A DNA stretch of 64,000 nucleotides from CAVPDA01 sp963702495 (GTDB taxonomy: Bacteria; Pseudomonadota; Gammaproteobacteria; Burkholderiales; Rhodocyclaceae). This document shows positions 20,275 to 29,578 of this stretch, in pieces; within the stretch, counting starts at the first letter, position 1; the number at the start of each line of letters is the position of its first letter. The stretch covers positions 310,001 to 374,000 of the forward strand of contig CAVPDA010000004.1 of NCBI GenBank assembly GCA_963702495.1, given 5' to 3'. The notes beneath the pieces were generated by a model. The model was not told where the DNA came from and made no database searches. It saw only the letters and a program-made list of their open reading frames with translations. The position numbers were made by a program, and so were the translations under genes.

Positions 20275-21097
20275 ACCCCCAATAACCGGCCCGGCTTCTT
20301 ACGCGTAGACAGCGTCCATCAGGGCGATCAGGATGGCATCAAAGGCGTCTATCACATCAATGCCGTGGACTGCGTAACCCAGTACGAAGGCGTGGCAACC
20401 TGCGAGCGAATCAGCGAGGCATTCCTCATCCCGGTGCTCGAAGCGCTGCTGCAAAGCTTCCCCTTCGTGATTCTCGGCTTCCACAGTGATAACGGCTCCG
20501 AGTACATCAATCACCAAGTCGCCAAACTACTCAACAAGTTGCTCATCGAAGAGCAAACCAAATCGCGCTCCCGCCACAGCAACGACAACGCCCAAGCGGA
20601 ATCCAAGAACGGGGCCATCGTGCGCAAACATCTGGGCTACAGCCATATCCCGCAACGCTTTGCCGCGCTGGTCAACGCCTTCTGCCGCGAGCACCTCAAT
20701 CCCTATGTCAACTTTCACCGGCCATGCCTGTTCGCCCAAACCATCACCGATGCCAAAGGCCGCCAGCGCAAACGCTATCCCTACCGACTGATGATGACGC
20801 CCTACGAGAAACTCAAGTCACTGCCAATGGCCGAGCAATATCTCAAGGCTTCCATCACCTTCGAGCAACTCGATGCCCACGCATCGGCAATCAGTGATAA
20901 TGAGGCCGCGCGGCGTCTGAACGAGGCGCGCGCAATTCTCTTCAAAACCATTTCCAACCGATCGAAATCGGCTGCCTGAATGCGCTCAAACACCGTCGCC
21001 GAGCACACGGGTTATACACCGGGCCGCTCGCCTCCCGCTATACAGAGCGGGCGGCGGCCCCGTGCATAACCCTGCTCCGAAGTGGCATCGAAAAACA

Positions 21098-22487
21098 GGC
21101 TCTTCGCCGCTTTCATACGGTGATCTTCGTGGATAAGTGTGAGAAGAGCATGGAAGGGGCGTCCGGAGTGTTGGTTTGATAGATTTTGAGCTTCAAGTAC
21201 TCGGTGTCGCGGAAGCCTCTGGCGCGTCGGCGCAGCAAAGCGATGCTGACGTTGCCGGCCTCCAGACGGGCAGTGCTGATGGGGTGATCGGCCCAATTGC
21301 AGATACCGGTGCGGTGGGACTGCAGGGTTTTGACGAACTTCGACAGGCCCGTGATCTTTGCGGCCTGCGCCATGCCGCACCAGTCATCGAGACGTGCAGC
21401 CATCTCGGCCGTCGAGCCTGGCTGATGCCACAGGCGCTGCAATTGCTCCTTCAGCGTGTAGAGCTTGTTGAGGGGCTCGTTTTGCGCCAGCAACTTGTCG
21501 AGCCGACCCTGATCGCAGTCCTTGAGCTTGTCGCGATTGGACAGCAGCAGGTAGAGGCTGCCCTTGATCGCCTCCTGTCCGCTCAAGTCGCCCAAGGTCT
21601 TGGCGGCCTTGAACTCGGCACGGCGGCAATCGCGGATCACCGTCGAGAACAGCTGCATGATGTGAAAGCGGTCGAAGACGATGACAGCGCTTGGCAAGCT
21701 CGCTTGGGCGGCGGCGATGTAGGCGGCTCCCATGTCCATGGCGATGGCCTCGATGCCGGCGGCGCATTCCTCGCTCAGGGCATCGAGAAACTCCCGCAGC
21801 ACCGCGCTATCGCGCCCCTCCTTGATCCACAGGATGCGCCCGCAGTTGACGCCGGGCGACAGGTCGTAGACCAGCGTCAGGTAGTCCTGTCCCTTGGCGC
21901 GTGCCACCTCGTCAACACCGAGATAGCGAATTGCCTCCAGCGTCTGCGTCGCCACCGGCTTGATCGTGTCGGCCAGATACGCCTTGTCGATCGACTTGAT
22001 CGTGGCCCAGCGCAACCCCGTGTGCCGCGCCACCGCCGAAATAGGCATGTGGCGGCACAGACCCGAAATCAGCAGTGCGTAGCGTTTGGTAACCCGCGTC
22101 GTGGGCTCGACAAACGGCAGCAGTTCCACCCGCACCACCGAGGGACTGATGAACACCTCGGCATATTCAATCTCGACCTGGCACGCCTGACCGAAGAGCG
22201 GCAGGTCGCTGATCCAGCGCCGCTTGAGCCGATGAACGCTCCCACATCGCCCGATGCCAGCAGCAATCGGTTTGACCCGCCGATCACGCCGGCAAGAAAT
22301 GCGCACGGTTCCACACGCTGCGTCGTGCTCAACCCGCTCAATAACCTGCCCCTGATACCCCATAATCCCTGCCGGGATGGCTGCTCCCATATCGTGTACC
22401 CGCCTGTGTCCTTAGAGAACTCAGGTCGATACAGGATTTCCGGGATGTCAGCCATCCTTTTCTACCGTAGAGAAGCGGCGAAGAGCC
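21098..22487 (-). mobile_element. ISL3-type insertion sequence
   Basis: 1,390 bp. Ends ggctcttcgccgctt (21098) and its inverse aagcggcgaagagcc (ending 22487) match over 15 bases and continue imperfectly to about 24. Flanks gaaaaaca (21090-21097) and aaaaaaca (22488-22495) look like an 8-bp target duplication with one mismatch. Confidence 0.85.
21113..22390 (-). CDS. ISL3-family transposase
   Basis: A 425-residue DDE transposase. An N-terminal zinc-finger/HTH region is followed by the catalytic core: YLGVDEVARAKGQDYLTLV (first Asp), AIAMDMGAAYIAAAQ (second Asp), VFDRFHIMQLFS and the Glu near HPISTARLEAGNVSIALLRRRARGF. The C-terminal block RDTEYLKLKIYQ is typical. The usual N-terminus may be lost. 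Another frame opens upstream at 22455 (MADIPEILYRPEF), resembling an ISL3 start, and would need a frameshift near 22370 to join. So the element may be inactive as sequenced, or this is another indel. Confidence 0.85.
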   Translation of the reverse strand: MGAAIPAGIMGYQGQVIERVEHDAACGTVRISCRRDRRVKPIAAGIGRCGSVHRLKRRWISDLPLFGQACQVEIEYAEVFISPSVVRVELLPFVEPTTRVTKRYALLISGLCRHMPISAVARHTGLRWATIKSIDKAYLADTIKPVATQTLEAIRYLGVDEVARAKGQDYLTLVYDLSPGVNCGRILWIKEGRDSAVLREFLDALSEECAAGIEAIAMDMGAAYIAAAQASLPSAVIVFDRFHIMQLFSTVIRDCRRAEFKAAKTLGDLSGQEAIKGSLYLLLSNRDKLKDCDQGRLDKLLAQNEPLNKLYTLKEQLQRLWHQPGSTAEMAARLDDWCGMAQAAKITGLSKFVKTLQSHRTGICNWADHPISTARLEAGNVSIALLRRRARGFRDTEYLKLKIYQTNTPDAPSMLFSHLSTKITV

Positions 22488-22697
22488 AAAAAACACCTCG
22501 CTCAGACTCATACCTCGATTGGAATGTACTGAGGAGGGGCGCGGCGGGCGCACGCCGCGCAAAGCTTGTGAAGAAATCGTAGCGAGCGGCGCCGAGGGCA
22601 AGGCGCACGGAACGCAGCGACGAAACATATCAGCTAGATAGGCGAGGAGCGAGTACCGCGCAACGCAGCCATCGGGCCGCGCAGTAGATTTATTCAC

Positions 22698-24214
22698 GTA
22701 ACTACTCAGGTGCCCTTGCTGGATCAACCGAAGCTCAAGCGAATCGGGGCTGAGGCGGTTGGCCCTGGAAAGTCAAGGTCAGGGCATGGAAGAGATTGGC
22801 ACCCTGCTTGTGGAGGGTGGCGAGATAGGAGCGAATGGTGCAGAAGGTTTCGAGGCCAGCCGGGGTGCGGAAGCCGCCGGAGATCTTCTGCTTGACCTTG
22901 GGCATACGCACGTCCTGTTCGGCGGTATTGTTGGAGAAGGGAACGTTGTGATCGGCCATGAAACGCCAGACATCGTCGACATGAGTTCGCAATCGGTCGA
23001 TCAGATTGAGCGCCTTGTTTTGCTTGGTGCGGCCGCGCTTGCCGGAGGGCGGAGCGCGCGGATTGACGGCGGCGCCCTCGGCAAGAATGGTCTCGTAGGC
23101 GGATCGGTAGTGTGCGCTGCGCTCAGCGGGCAGCGCTGCGCCAGCGCCCGCGACTTCGTGGCAGGCGCCCACCAACAGATCAATCAGACGCTTGGCCCAG
23201 GCCTGCTTCATTTCCTCGAAGACATAGGTCAGTTCGCGCAGGTGATGGGCGTTGCACAGCGCATGGGTGCAGGCCAGATCGCGATACGGTTTCCAGCCAT
23301 CGTGAACCAACGTGCCAGCAAACACGGCCAGAATCCCGAAGGCATCAAAGGCCTTCTTGCCCCGGTTGATGTGACTGCCGATCCAGGTCATCGAGTGGGT
23401 GGCGAGGACATGCAGCCAGAACAGTTTGCCGGCTACGCGCATTCCGGTTTCATCGGCGTGGGCAACGGGCACGGTTTTCAGGGCATCGCCCATGGCGGCC
23501 ACCGTCGGCGCGATCAGCGCTGCGGCTTGCGCGTGGATCGCCAGTACCGTGGCATCGGACAGCGGCAAGCCGAACAGATCGCCCGTCAGGGCGCCGGTAC
23601 GCGCCACCGGCAGCATGTGGTGGTGCGTCAGATGAACCACGGCCGCCTTGATCCGCGGCCCGTACTGGACCGGCGCCGCAACCTCGGCAGGGAACTCGCC
23701 TCGATGCACCTTACCGCAAGTGCAACGCACTTCAAGCCGTTGGTGCTCGGTCACCTCATGGCGCAGGGGGGGAATGTCAAACACCTGGCGCGTTTCAACC
23801 ACCACCGCATCGCTCAGCGACCGATGGCAGGCATCACAATGGCTCGCCGGCGGGTGCGGCTCAATGTGATCCGGTTGCGCCACCTTCTTCAGCGTATGGC
23901 CCCGGTGCCCTTTTTGACCGCCCGTCAACTTCATCGCCTTGTGCCGCTGCGACTTCGGTTTCGGCCGGCCCAAACCGTCCGAGGACGGCGGCTTGCTCGA
24001 GTTCTGGCTGTTCAGCGCCAGGCGACCTTCAAGTTCCGCAACCTTCGCCGTCAGCAGGGCCACTTGCGCATACAGCACACGGATCAGGTCGTCTTTCTCA
24101 GCAACGCTGAGTCGCTCAAGGTTGGGCAGCGCTTCCATGAACCGCATTATCCACCTTAACAACCATTTCTAACACCAGGAATAAAAGTACTGTTTTGCCC
24201 ACCTGAGTAGTTAC
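22698..24214 (-). mobile_element. IS66-type insertion sequence, single-gene form
   Basis: 1,517 bp. Inverted ends gtaactactcaggtg (22698) and cacctgagtagttac (ending 24214) match over 15 bases. A perfect 8-bp target duplication ttattcac lies at 22690-22697 and 24215-24222. It has only the large transposase gene and no tnpA/tnpB. It is inserted 6 bases beyond the dcd stop codon. The 200 bases between it and the ISL3-type element contain only a GC hairpin near 22538-22560. Confidence 0.9.
22735..24162 (-). CDS. IS66-family transposase (TnpC-like)
   Basis: About 475 residues (an internal Met at 24138, MEALPNLERLSVAEKD, fits the family start better). The order is an N-terminal leucine-zipper-like helix with LNSQNSSKPPSSDG, the zinc-finger domain (SHCDACHRSL and RCTCGK), and the DDE domain with VPVAHADETGMRVAGK (Asp), LVHDGWKPYRDL (Asp) and NAHHLRELTYVFE. 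The C-terminal block is VPFSNNTAEQDVRMPKVKQKISGGF (Glu). It appears intact with perfect ends and target duplication, so it is probably a recent insertion. Confidence 0.9.
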   Translation of the reverse strand: MLRWIMRFMEALPNLERLSVAEKDDLIRVLYAQVALLTAKVAELEGRLALNSQNSSKPPSSDGLGRPKPKSQRHKAMKLTGGQKGHRGHTLKKVAQPDHIEPHPPASHCDACHRSLSDAVVVETRQVFDIPPLRHEVTEHQRLEVRCTCGKVHRGEFPAEVAAPVQYGPRIKAAVVHLTHHHMLPVARTGALTGDLFGLPLSDATVLAIHAQAAALIAPTVAAMGDALKTVPVAHADETGMRVAGKLFWLHVLATHSMTWIGSHINRGKKAFDAFGILAVFAGTLVHDGWKPYRDLACTHALCNAHHLRELTYVFEEMKQAWAKRLIDLLVGACHEVAGAGAALPAERSAHYRSAYETILAEGAAVNPRAPPSGKRGRTKQNKALNLIDRLRTHVDDVWRFMADHNVPFSNNTAEQDVRMPKVKQKISGGFRTPAGLETFCTIRSYLATLHKQGANLFHALTLTFQGQPPQPRFA

Positions 24215-24228
24215 TTATTCACAGGCTT

Positions 24229-26024
24229 TCAGATCTTGGGCAGGGTGACGCCTACCTGCCCCTGGTACTTGCCGCCGCGGTCCTTGTAGCTGGTCTCGCA
24301 GATCTCGTCCGATTCGAAGAACAGCACCTGGGCGACGCCCTCGTTGGCGTAGATCTTGGCCGGCAGCGGCGTGGTATTGGAAAACTCCAGCGTGACATAG
24401 CCCTCCCATTCCGGCTCGAAGGGGGTGACGTTCACGATGATGCCGCAGCGGGCGTAGGTGGAGTTGTGAACCACGAAACCATTGGCCAGAAAGTTGTGAG
24501 CCCGTGGTACGCACAGATCGAACACCTCTTCTTCCCCGGCGGGCTCGATGCTATCCACCACGTCCCACAGCGGACCTTCGGCGAGCGCGGCCAATTCACT
24601 ACCAGCAGCGACGCGCGCCAGCGATTCCGCCAGCCTCAATGGAACCGACTGGGCGGGCTGGGTGGCCAATACACCGGCAGCGCGCAAGGACATGCCCGCC
24701 CCCGCCACTGCTGAACGCACCTGGACCCAGGCTTCCCGCGGGAGCGTGTCGAAGTTGCTTCGCTTCCGCTGGGTACCCAGGGCAGGCAATATCTCGTTTT
24801 CAAGCCGCGCTTGTTTGATCGACTCTGGCCAGAAGCCGATCTCTTCGGCAAACCGCCGAATGTGCTCCCGGTCGGTTATTTGTACTCGGTGGGCGATCGT
24901 GCCCAAATGGGTCTTCTTTTCGCGCATCAGCGAAACGATGCCGAAGCGCAACAACAAGTGATGGACATCTTCGACCAGACGACGCGACATGGAGTAGTAC
25001 TCCAGGAAGAAGCTATCGCCTGAACGGTAGATGCCCCCATCGCCGGAAAACAGGGCCCGCAAGAACCGGCTCACGTTTGCTCTGGGGGCCGTGAAAACCG
25101 ATTGCGGGACGAATTTTGCGCCGCATTCACGTCCAGGCCGTAGGCCCGCAGCCACAGGCTCGCGCGATTGCGCATCGCCCGCCCTCCCCGGCCGACTCGA
25201 TTCACCACACGATAGCCGTAGCGGTCGCGCCGCGTCACACAACCGAGGCCACCTGCCGCAACACATTCCTCGAACAACCGAACCAGCACCGGATCAGCCG
25301 AGGTGAATGAGGGACTGTGGCCGGGGGTTCTGCATTGGCCCTCGGAAATCATCAATCCCAGCAGCGCCGTCTCCCACTCCGGAAGCGCCTGCGCGCCAAA
25401 AACCGGCACGCTTCGGGCAACTGCGATGCGGTCCCCAGGACGCAAGGCATCGAGCTCTGTCCACCCATCGAGTTGCCGGAACGGATGGTTCGCCGTGGCC
25501 TTGATGCGCAACCCTGACTTGGTCCTCAAGCGGAATACGGGCTTGCGTCCTTGCGGCACGAACTCCGCAACTTTCGCCGGCTCCAGGCGCCAATCGCGCA
25601 TCGCCAACGTAGAGCGCCCCCAGCCCAAGTCGGTGATCGGAACATAGGCGCCGGTTTCCGCATCCACGACGCGGGTATCGCCCGTAAGACACTTGCCCAA
25701 GCAAATGGTGAGCACGTTGCGCGGAATGCGGAAGTACTCGACCGTGCGCGCCAGGGCGAAGGAATTGGGGGGGATGATGCAGTAGTCCGCGTGCACCTCG
25801 ACGAACGAGTTGGGGTCGAAGTTCTTGGGATCGACGATGGTGCTGTTGATGTTGGTGAACAGCTTGAATTCGTTCGAGCAGCGGATGTCGTAGCCGTAGC
25901 TCGAGGTGCCGTAGGAGACGATCTTGCGGCCGTCCGCCTCCCGCACCTGGCCGGGCTCGAAGGGCTCGATCATGCGCTGTTCCGCCGCCATGCGGCGGAT
26001 CCATCTGTCGGATTTGATGCTCAT
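24229..26024 (-). CDS. dcd: dCTP deaminase Dcd interrupted by an intein (frame broken inside the intein)
   Basis: Deaminates dCTP to dUTP for thymidylate synthesis. The exteins are 111 residues (26024-25692, MSIKSDRWIRRMAAEQRM to TICLGK) and 77 residues (24462-24229, STYARCGIIVNV to VTLPKI). They sum to 188, the exact length of the betaproteobacterial enzyme. The intein sits between Gly-Lys and Ser of the active-site motif GKSTYARCG, so the enzyme can only work after splicing. The Ser is both the +1 extein nucleophile and the start of the catalytic loop. One base appears to be missing near 25114-25117 (a T run on the plus strand), which would abolish the C-extein if real. An IS66-type element follows 6 bases after the stop. 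Confidence 0.9.
24463..25691 (-). other. Dcd intein with LAGLIDADG endonuclease (about 410 residues)
   Basis: Class 1 splice features are visible: Cys at position 1 (CLTGDTRVVDAETGAYVPI, block A), a block B with T-x-x-H (IKATANHPF), block F (EVFDLCVPRAHNFLAN) and block G ending VVHN before extein Ser. Two dodecapeptides of a homing endonuclease lie between: ALLGLMISEG and FLRALFSGDGGIY. The length 1,229 bp is one short of a multiple of three. Restoring one A in the tract read as caaaattc on the minus strand joins LDVNAAQ to KFVPQSVF and gives one open frame. Confidence 0.9.
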
Positions 26025-26126
26025 GGGTGCCCGCGAATTGCCCGTCCGGTCTTCCGGTTGGGGAGGGGGTAACGAGGGAACCGTAGGGTTCCCCTGTTCC
26101 TAGCTTACCTTTGTTTTCTTACGGAT

Positions 26127-27215
26127 TCACGTATTTTGAATCACGATGCTCGGGAACTTCGCCGACATGTCCTTCGCCTTCTCGGCGATCTTCACCGCGA
26201 TGCGGCGGGCGATGGCGCGATAGATCTCGGCGATGCGGCTGTCCGGTTCGGCGACCACCGTCGGCCGGCCGGAATCCGTCTCCTCGCGGATGCGGATGTC
26301 CAGCGGCAGCGCCCCCAGCACTTCCACGTCGTAGTCCTTGGACATGCGCTCGGCGCCGCCGGAGCCGAAGATATGCTCCTCGTGGCCGCACTGGGAACAG
26401 ATGTGGATGCTCATGTTCTCCACGATGCCGAGGATGGGGATACCCACCTTTTCGAACATCTTCAATCCCTTGCGCGCGTCCAGCAGGGCGATGTCCTGGG
26501 GCGTGGTGACGATCACCGCGCCCGTCACCGGCACCTGCTGCGCCAGCGTGAGCTGGATGTCGCCGGTGCCCGGCGGCAGATCGACCACCAGGTAATCCAC
26601 TTCCTTCCAGTTGGTGTCGCCGAGCAGTTGCTGCAGGGCCTGGGTGACCATCGGGCCGCGCCACACCATCGGCGTTTCGACGTCGATCAGGAAGCCGACC
26701 GACATCGCCTGCAGGCCGTAAGCCTCCATCGGCTCCAGGGTCTTGCCGTCGGCCGACTCGGGGCGTCCGGTGATGCCCAGCATCTGGGGCTGGGACGGGC
26801 CATAGATGTCGGCATCGAGGATCGCCACCTTGGCGCCTTCCGCCGCCAGCGCCAGCGCCAGGTTGACGGCGGTGGTGCTCTTGCCGACGCCGCCCTTGCC
26901 GGAGGCGATGGCGATGATGTTCTTGACGCTGGGCAGCAGCTTGACGCCGCGCTGCACGGCATGGGACACGATCTTGGCGTAAACATTGGCGCTGACGTTG
27001 CCGGCGCCGGGAATGGCCTTGAGCTTGTCGATGACCGCCCTGCGGATGCCGTCGATCTGGCTCTTCGCCGGATAGCCGAGTTCGATGTCGAGCGCGATGT
27101 CGGCGCCGCTCACCTTGATGTTGCGCGCCGAGCGGGTGGTGACGTAGTCCTTGCCCGTGTTGGGATCGGTCAATTCCTTGAGAGCCGTTTGTACTTGCAG
27201 TTCCGAGATGGTCAT
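26127..27215 (-). CDS. apbC: Iron-sulfur cluster carrier protein ApbC/Mrp
   Basis: A P-loop ATPase that carries and delivers [4Fe-4S] clusters, 362 residues. The N-terminal MIP18/DUF59 domain occupies residues 1-85 (LTDPNTGKDYVTTRSARNI). The deviant Walker A is ASGKGGVGKSTTAVNLAL. Further motifs are ILDADIYGPSQPQM (Walker A'), DYLVVDLPPGTGD (Walker B) and the cluster-binding CSQCGHEEHIFG near residue 277. The start MTISELQVQ at 27215 is 117 bases from the divergent metG. Downstream, dcd lies 102 bases away on the same strand with a 7-bp hairpin (26076-26093) between them but no T run. Conserved housekeeping gene. Confidence 0.92.
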   Translation of the reverse strand: MTISELQVQTALKELTDPNTGKDYVTTRSARNIKVSGADIALDIELGYPAKSQIDGIRRAVIDKLKAIPGAGNVSANVYAKIVSHAVQRGVKLLPSVKNIIAIASGKGGVGKSTTAVNLALALAAEGAKVAILDADIYGPSQPQMLGITGRPESADGKTLEPMEAYGLQAMSVGFLIDVETPMVWRGPMVTQALQQLLGDTNWKEVDYLVVDLPPGTGDIQLTLAQQVPVTGAVIVTTPQDIALLDARKGLKMFEKVGIPILGIVENMSIHICSQCGHEEHIFGSGGAERMSKDYDVEVLGALPLDIRIREETDSGRPTVVAEPDSRIAEIYRAIARRIAVKIAEKAKDMSAKFPSIVIQNT

Positions 27216-27332
27216 GGTGTCTCCGGTGCTATATCCGACTAATTTGCTCTAGTATAACCCAAGAATGGCCGCGGCACGCATGCTGCGCCGCGGCTTGCTA
27301 GAATTAACGCCTTTTCAAATATTTCCGCCCCG

Positions 27333-29492
27333 ATGTCCGCGCGCCAGATCCTCGTCACCAGTGCCTTGCCCTACGCCAACGGCGCGATTCACCTCGGCCA
27401 CCTGGTCGAATACATCCAGACCGACATCTGGGTGCGCTTCCAGAAGATGCGCGGCAACGGCTGCCGGTACGTCTGCGCCGACGACACCCACGGCACGCCG
27501 ATCATGCTGCGCGCCGACAAGGAGGGCATCACTCCGGAGGCGCTGATCGCCCGCGTCCACGGCGAGCACGTCCGCGACTTCGCCGGTTTCCATGTGGGGT
27601 TCGACAACTATTATTCAACCCACTCCGACGAAACGCGCTACTACTCCGAGGACATCTACCGCAAGCTGAAGGCGGCCGGACTGATCGAGGTGCGCGCCAT
27701 CGAGCAGTTCTACGATCCGGTGAAGCAGATGTTCCTGCCGGACCGCTACATCAAGGGCGAATGCCCCAAGTGCGGCGCCAAGGATCAATACGGCGACTCG
27801 TGCGAGGTGTGCGGGGCGGCCTACGCCCCCACGGACCTGAAGAATCCCTACTCCGCCGTATCCGGCGCCACGCCGGTGCGCAAGGAATCCGACCACTACT
27901 TCTTCAAGCTCTCCGATCCGCGCTGTCAGCAGTTCCTGCGCACCTTCACGCAGCAGGAAGGCCGACTGCAGCCCGAAGCCGCCAACAAGATGAACGAATG
28001 GCTGGGAGAAGCCGGCGAGAACCGCCTCTCGGACTGGGACATCTCGCGCGACGCCCCCTACTTCGGTTTCGAGATCCCGGACGCGCCGGGCAAGTACTTC
28101 TACGTCTGGCTCGATGCGCCCATCGGCTATTTCGGCAGCCTGCGCAACCTCGCCGCCCGCACGCCCGAAATCGACCTCGCCGCCTTCACCGAAGCGGGCC
28201 CGGCCGGGGCGGCGGGCACCGAGATGTACCATTTCATCGGCAAGGACATCCTCTACTTCCATGCCCTGTTCTGGCCGGCGATGCTCGCCCACTCCGGCTA
28301 CCGGGTGCCGACCGAGATCTTCGCCCACGGCTTCCTCACGGTCGACGGGCAGAAAATGTCCAAGTCCCGCGGCACCTTCATCACCGCCGAGTCCTACCTG
28401 CAGCAGGGCATGAACCCCGAGTGGCTGCGCTACTACTACGCCGCCAAGCTCAACGGCAGCATGGAGGACATCGATCTCAACCTGGACGATTTCATCGCGC
28501 GGGTGAACAGCGATCTCGTCGGCAAGTACATCAACATCGCCAGCCGCACGGCGGGGTTCGTCACCAGGCGCTTCGGCGGCAGACTGGGTACGGTCACGTT
28601 GCCCCTGGTCGTCGAGCGGCTCAACGATTATGCGAAAACGGTCGCCCAGGCTTACGAGGCGCGGGACTTCGCCCGGGCGCTGCGCGAGATCATGGGTCTG
28701 GCGGACTTTGCCAACATCTACGTCAATGATCGCAAGCCGTGGGATCTGGCGAAGCAGGAGGGCCGTGACGCGGAACTCCTGGAGGTGTGCACCAACGCGC
28801 TGGAGTTCTTCCGCCTTCTGACCGTGTTTCTCAAGCCCGTCCTGCCCCGGCTGGCGGCCGACGTCGAGGCCTTCCTCGACATCCCGCCCCTCGCCTGGAG
28901 CGACGCGACCCGCCCTCTGCCCGCCGACCACCGCATCAACGAGTACAAACACCTCATGACGCGCATCGAGCGCAAGCAGATCGACGCCCTGATCGAAGCC
29001 AATCGGGAATCGCTGGCCCCGGCGGCGGTGCCCCATTCGCCGCAGCGGCATGCGGAGCATCAGGTGCATGAAGGGAGCGGGGGCGCTGTTGCAGCCGTTC
29101 CCCCTCACCCCCAGCCCCTCTCCCGCGAGGGGAGAGGGGAGCTTCGAGGCGGCGCTGTCGCGCCGGAAATTACGATTGACGACTTCAGCAAGGTGGAACT
29201 GCGCATCGCGCGCATCGTCAAAGCGGAGCACGTCGAAGGTGCCGAGAAACTGATCAAGCTCAGCCTCGACATCGGCGAGGAGAGGCCGCGCCAGGTGTTT
29301 GCCGGCATCAAGTCGGCCTACGATCCTGCGACGCTGGAAGGCCGGCTGACGGTGATGGTCGCCAACCTGGCACCGCGCAAGATGAAGTTCGGACTGTCCG
29401 AAGGCATGGTTCTGGCGGCCTCGGGCGATACGCCGGGTCTGTTCCTGCTGTCGCCGGACGCGGGCGCCGAAGCCGGAATGCGGGTAAAGTGA
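27333..29492 (+). CDS. metG: Methionyl-tRNA synthetase MetG
   Basis: Charges tRNA-Met. 719 residues from ATG 27333. The class I signatures are LPYANGAIHLGHL (HIGH) and DGQKMSKSRGTF (KMSKS). The zinc knuckle is CPKCGAKDQYGDSCEVCG. The C-terminal dimerising tRNA-binding domain begins DDFSKVELRIARIVKAEHV and ends at the stop. Between anticodon-binding and C-terminal domains the linker contains a translated interspersed repeat (PPHPQPLSREGRGELRGG). It remains in frame, so the protein should be functional with a longer linker. It is divergent from apbC. Confidence 0.95.
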   Translation: MSARQILVTSALPYANGAIHLGHLVEYIQTDIWVRFQKMRGNGCRYVCADDTHGTPIMLRADKEGITPEALIARVHGEHVRDFAGFHVGFDNYYSTHSDETRYYSEDIYRKLKAAGLIEVRAIEQFYDPVKQMFLPDRYIKGECPKCGAKDQYGDSCEVCGAAYAPTDLKNPYSAVSGATPVRKESDHYFFKLSDPRCQQFLRTFTQQEGRLQPEAANKMNEWLGEAGENRLSDWDISRDAPYFGFEIPDAPGKYFYVWLDAPIGYFGSLRNLAARTPEIDLAAFTEAGPAGAAGTEMYHFIGKDILYFHALFWPAMLAHSGYRVPTEIFAHGFLTVDGQKMSKSRGTFITAESYLQQGMNPEWLRYYYAAKLNGSMEDIDLNLDDFIARVNSDLVGKYINIASRTAGFVTRRFGGRLGTVTLPLVVERLNDYAKTVAQAYEARDFARALREIMGLADFANIYVNDRKPWDLAKQEGRDAELLEVCTNALEFFRLLTVFLKPVLPRLAADVEAFLDIPPLAWSDATRPLPADHRINEYKHLMTRIERKQIDALIEANRESLAPAAVPHSPQRHAEHQVHEGSGGAVAAVPPHPQPLSREGRGELRGGAVAPEITIDDFSKVELRIARIVKAEHVEGAEKLIKLSLDIGEERPRQVFAGIKSAYDPATLEGRLTVMVANLAPRKMKFGLSEGMVLAASGDTPGLFLLSPDAGAEAGMRVK
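29102..29148. repeat. Interspersed palindromic repeat, copy 2, inside metG
   Basis: The element ccctcacccccagcccctct, followed by hairpin arms ctctcccgcgag/gagagggg and agcttcgag, is about 85-90% identical to 13455-13499. It lies in the linker region of metG and adds about 16 residues without a frameshift. Confidence 0.8.
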
Positions 29493-29578
29493 TCTCACCC
29501 CGCATGTCGCCATTGACCTTGGCGCGCCGGGGTATATCATCAATAAGGGGATGGTTCGAGAATGAATCCGGAGTCGTG

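Larger units (their letters stand above)
16566..20979 (+). pseudogene. DDE (rve-type) integrase/transposase, split by two IS elements
   Basis: Begins MNDEQLRTLADLQGFLNG at 16566 (in-frame Mets also at 16545 and 16554). The N-terminal part reads as HTH-like modules (GRLKRADKAMVLRFLERVSG, YSRQQIARLVKR), but at least four single-base shifts fall between 16640 and 16880. The coding sequence is cut at 17065 and resumes after both IS elements. The reconstructed junction reads QVWTKTRP...GERRAPTPNNRPGFLRVDS. The catalytic core is in the right part (20283-20979): RVDSVHQGD (first Asp), GFHSDNGSEYIN (second Asp) and NDNAQAESKNGAIVRK (Glu). The right part is clean and complete to the stop. The gene cannot make a full product as sequenced. 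I recognise the superfamily but not a named IS. Confidence 0.78.
16466..22522. mobile_element. Degenerate integrase-type IS carrying three nested IS elements
   Basis: The outer element is defined by the 23-bp repeats at 16466 and 16501 and their inverted relative at 22499-22522. It contains a broken DDE integrase gene (16566-20979), inside which an IS1634-type (17066-19171) and an IS1595-type (19227-20274) element are inserted. An ISL3-type element (21098-22487) lies in its right flank. Deleting the first two insertions with one target copy each rejoins the integrase codons in frame. The outer right boundary is less certain than the inner ones. Confidence 0.6.

Noticed and set aside
22538..22560. 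8-bp GC hairpin between the ISL3- and IS66-type elements
   Set aside because: No T run and no gene to terminate; probably part of the degenerate outer element's flank.
26076..26093. 7-bp hairpin between apbC and dcd as a terminator
   Set aside because: No T run on either strand; it may be structural only.
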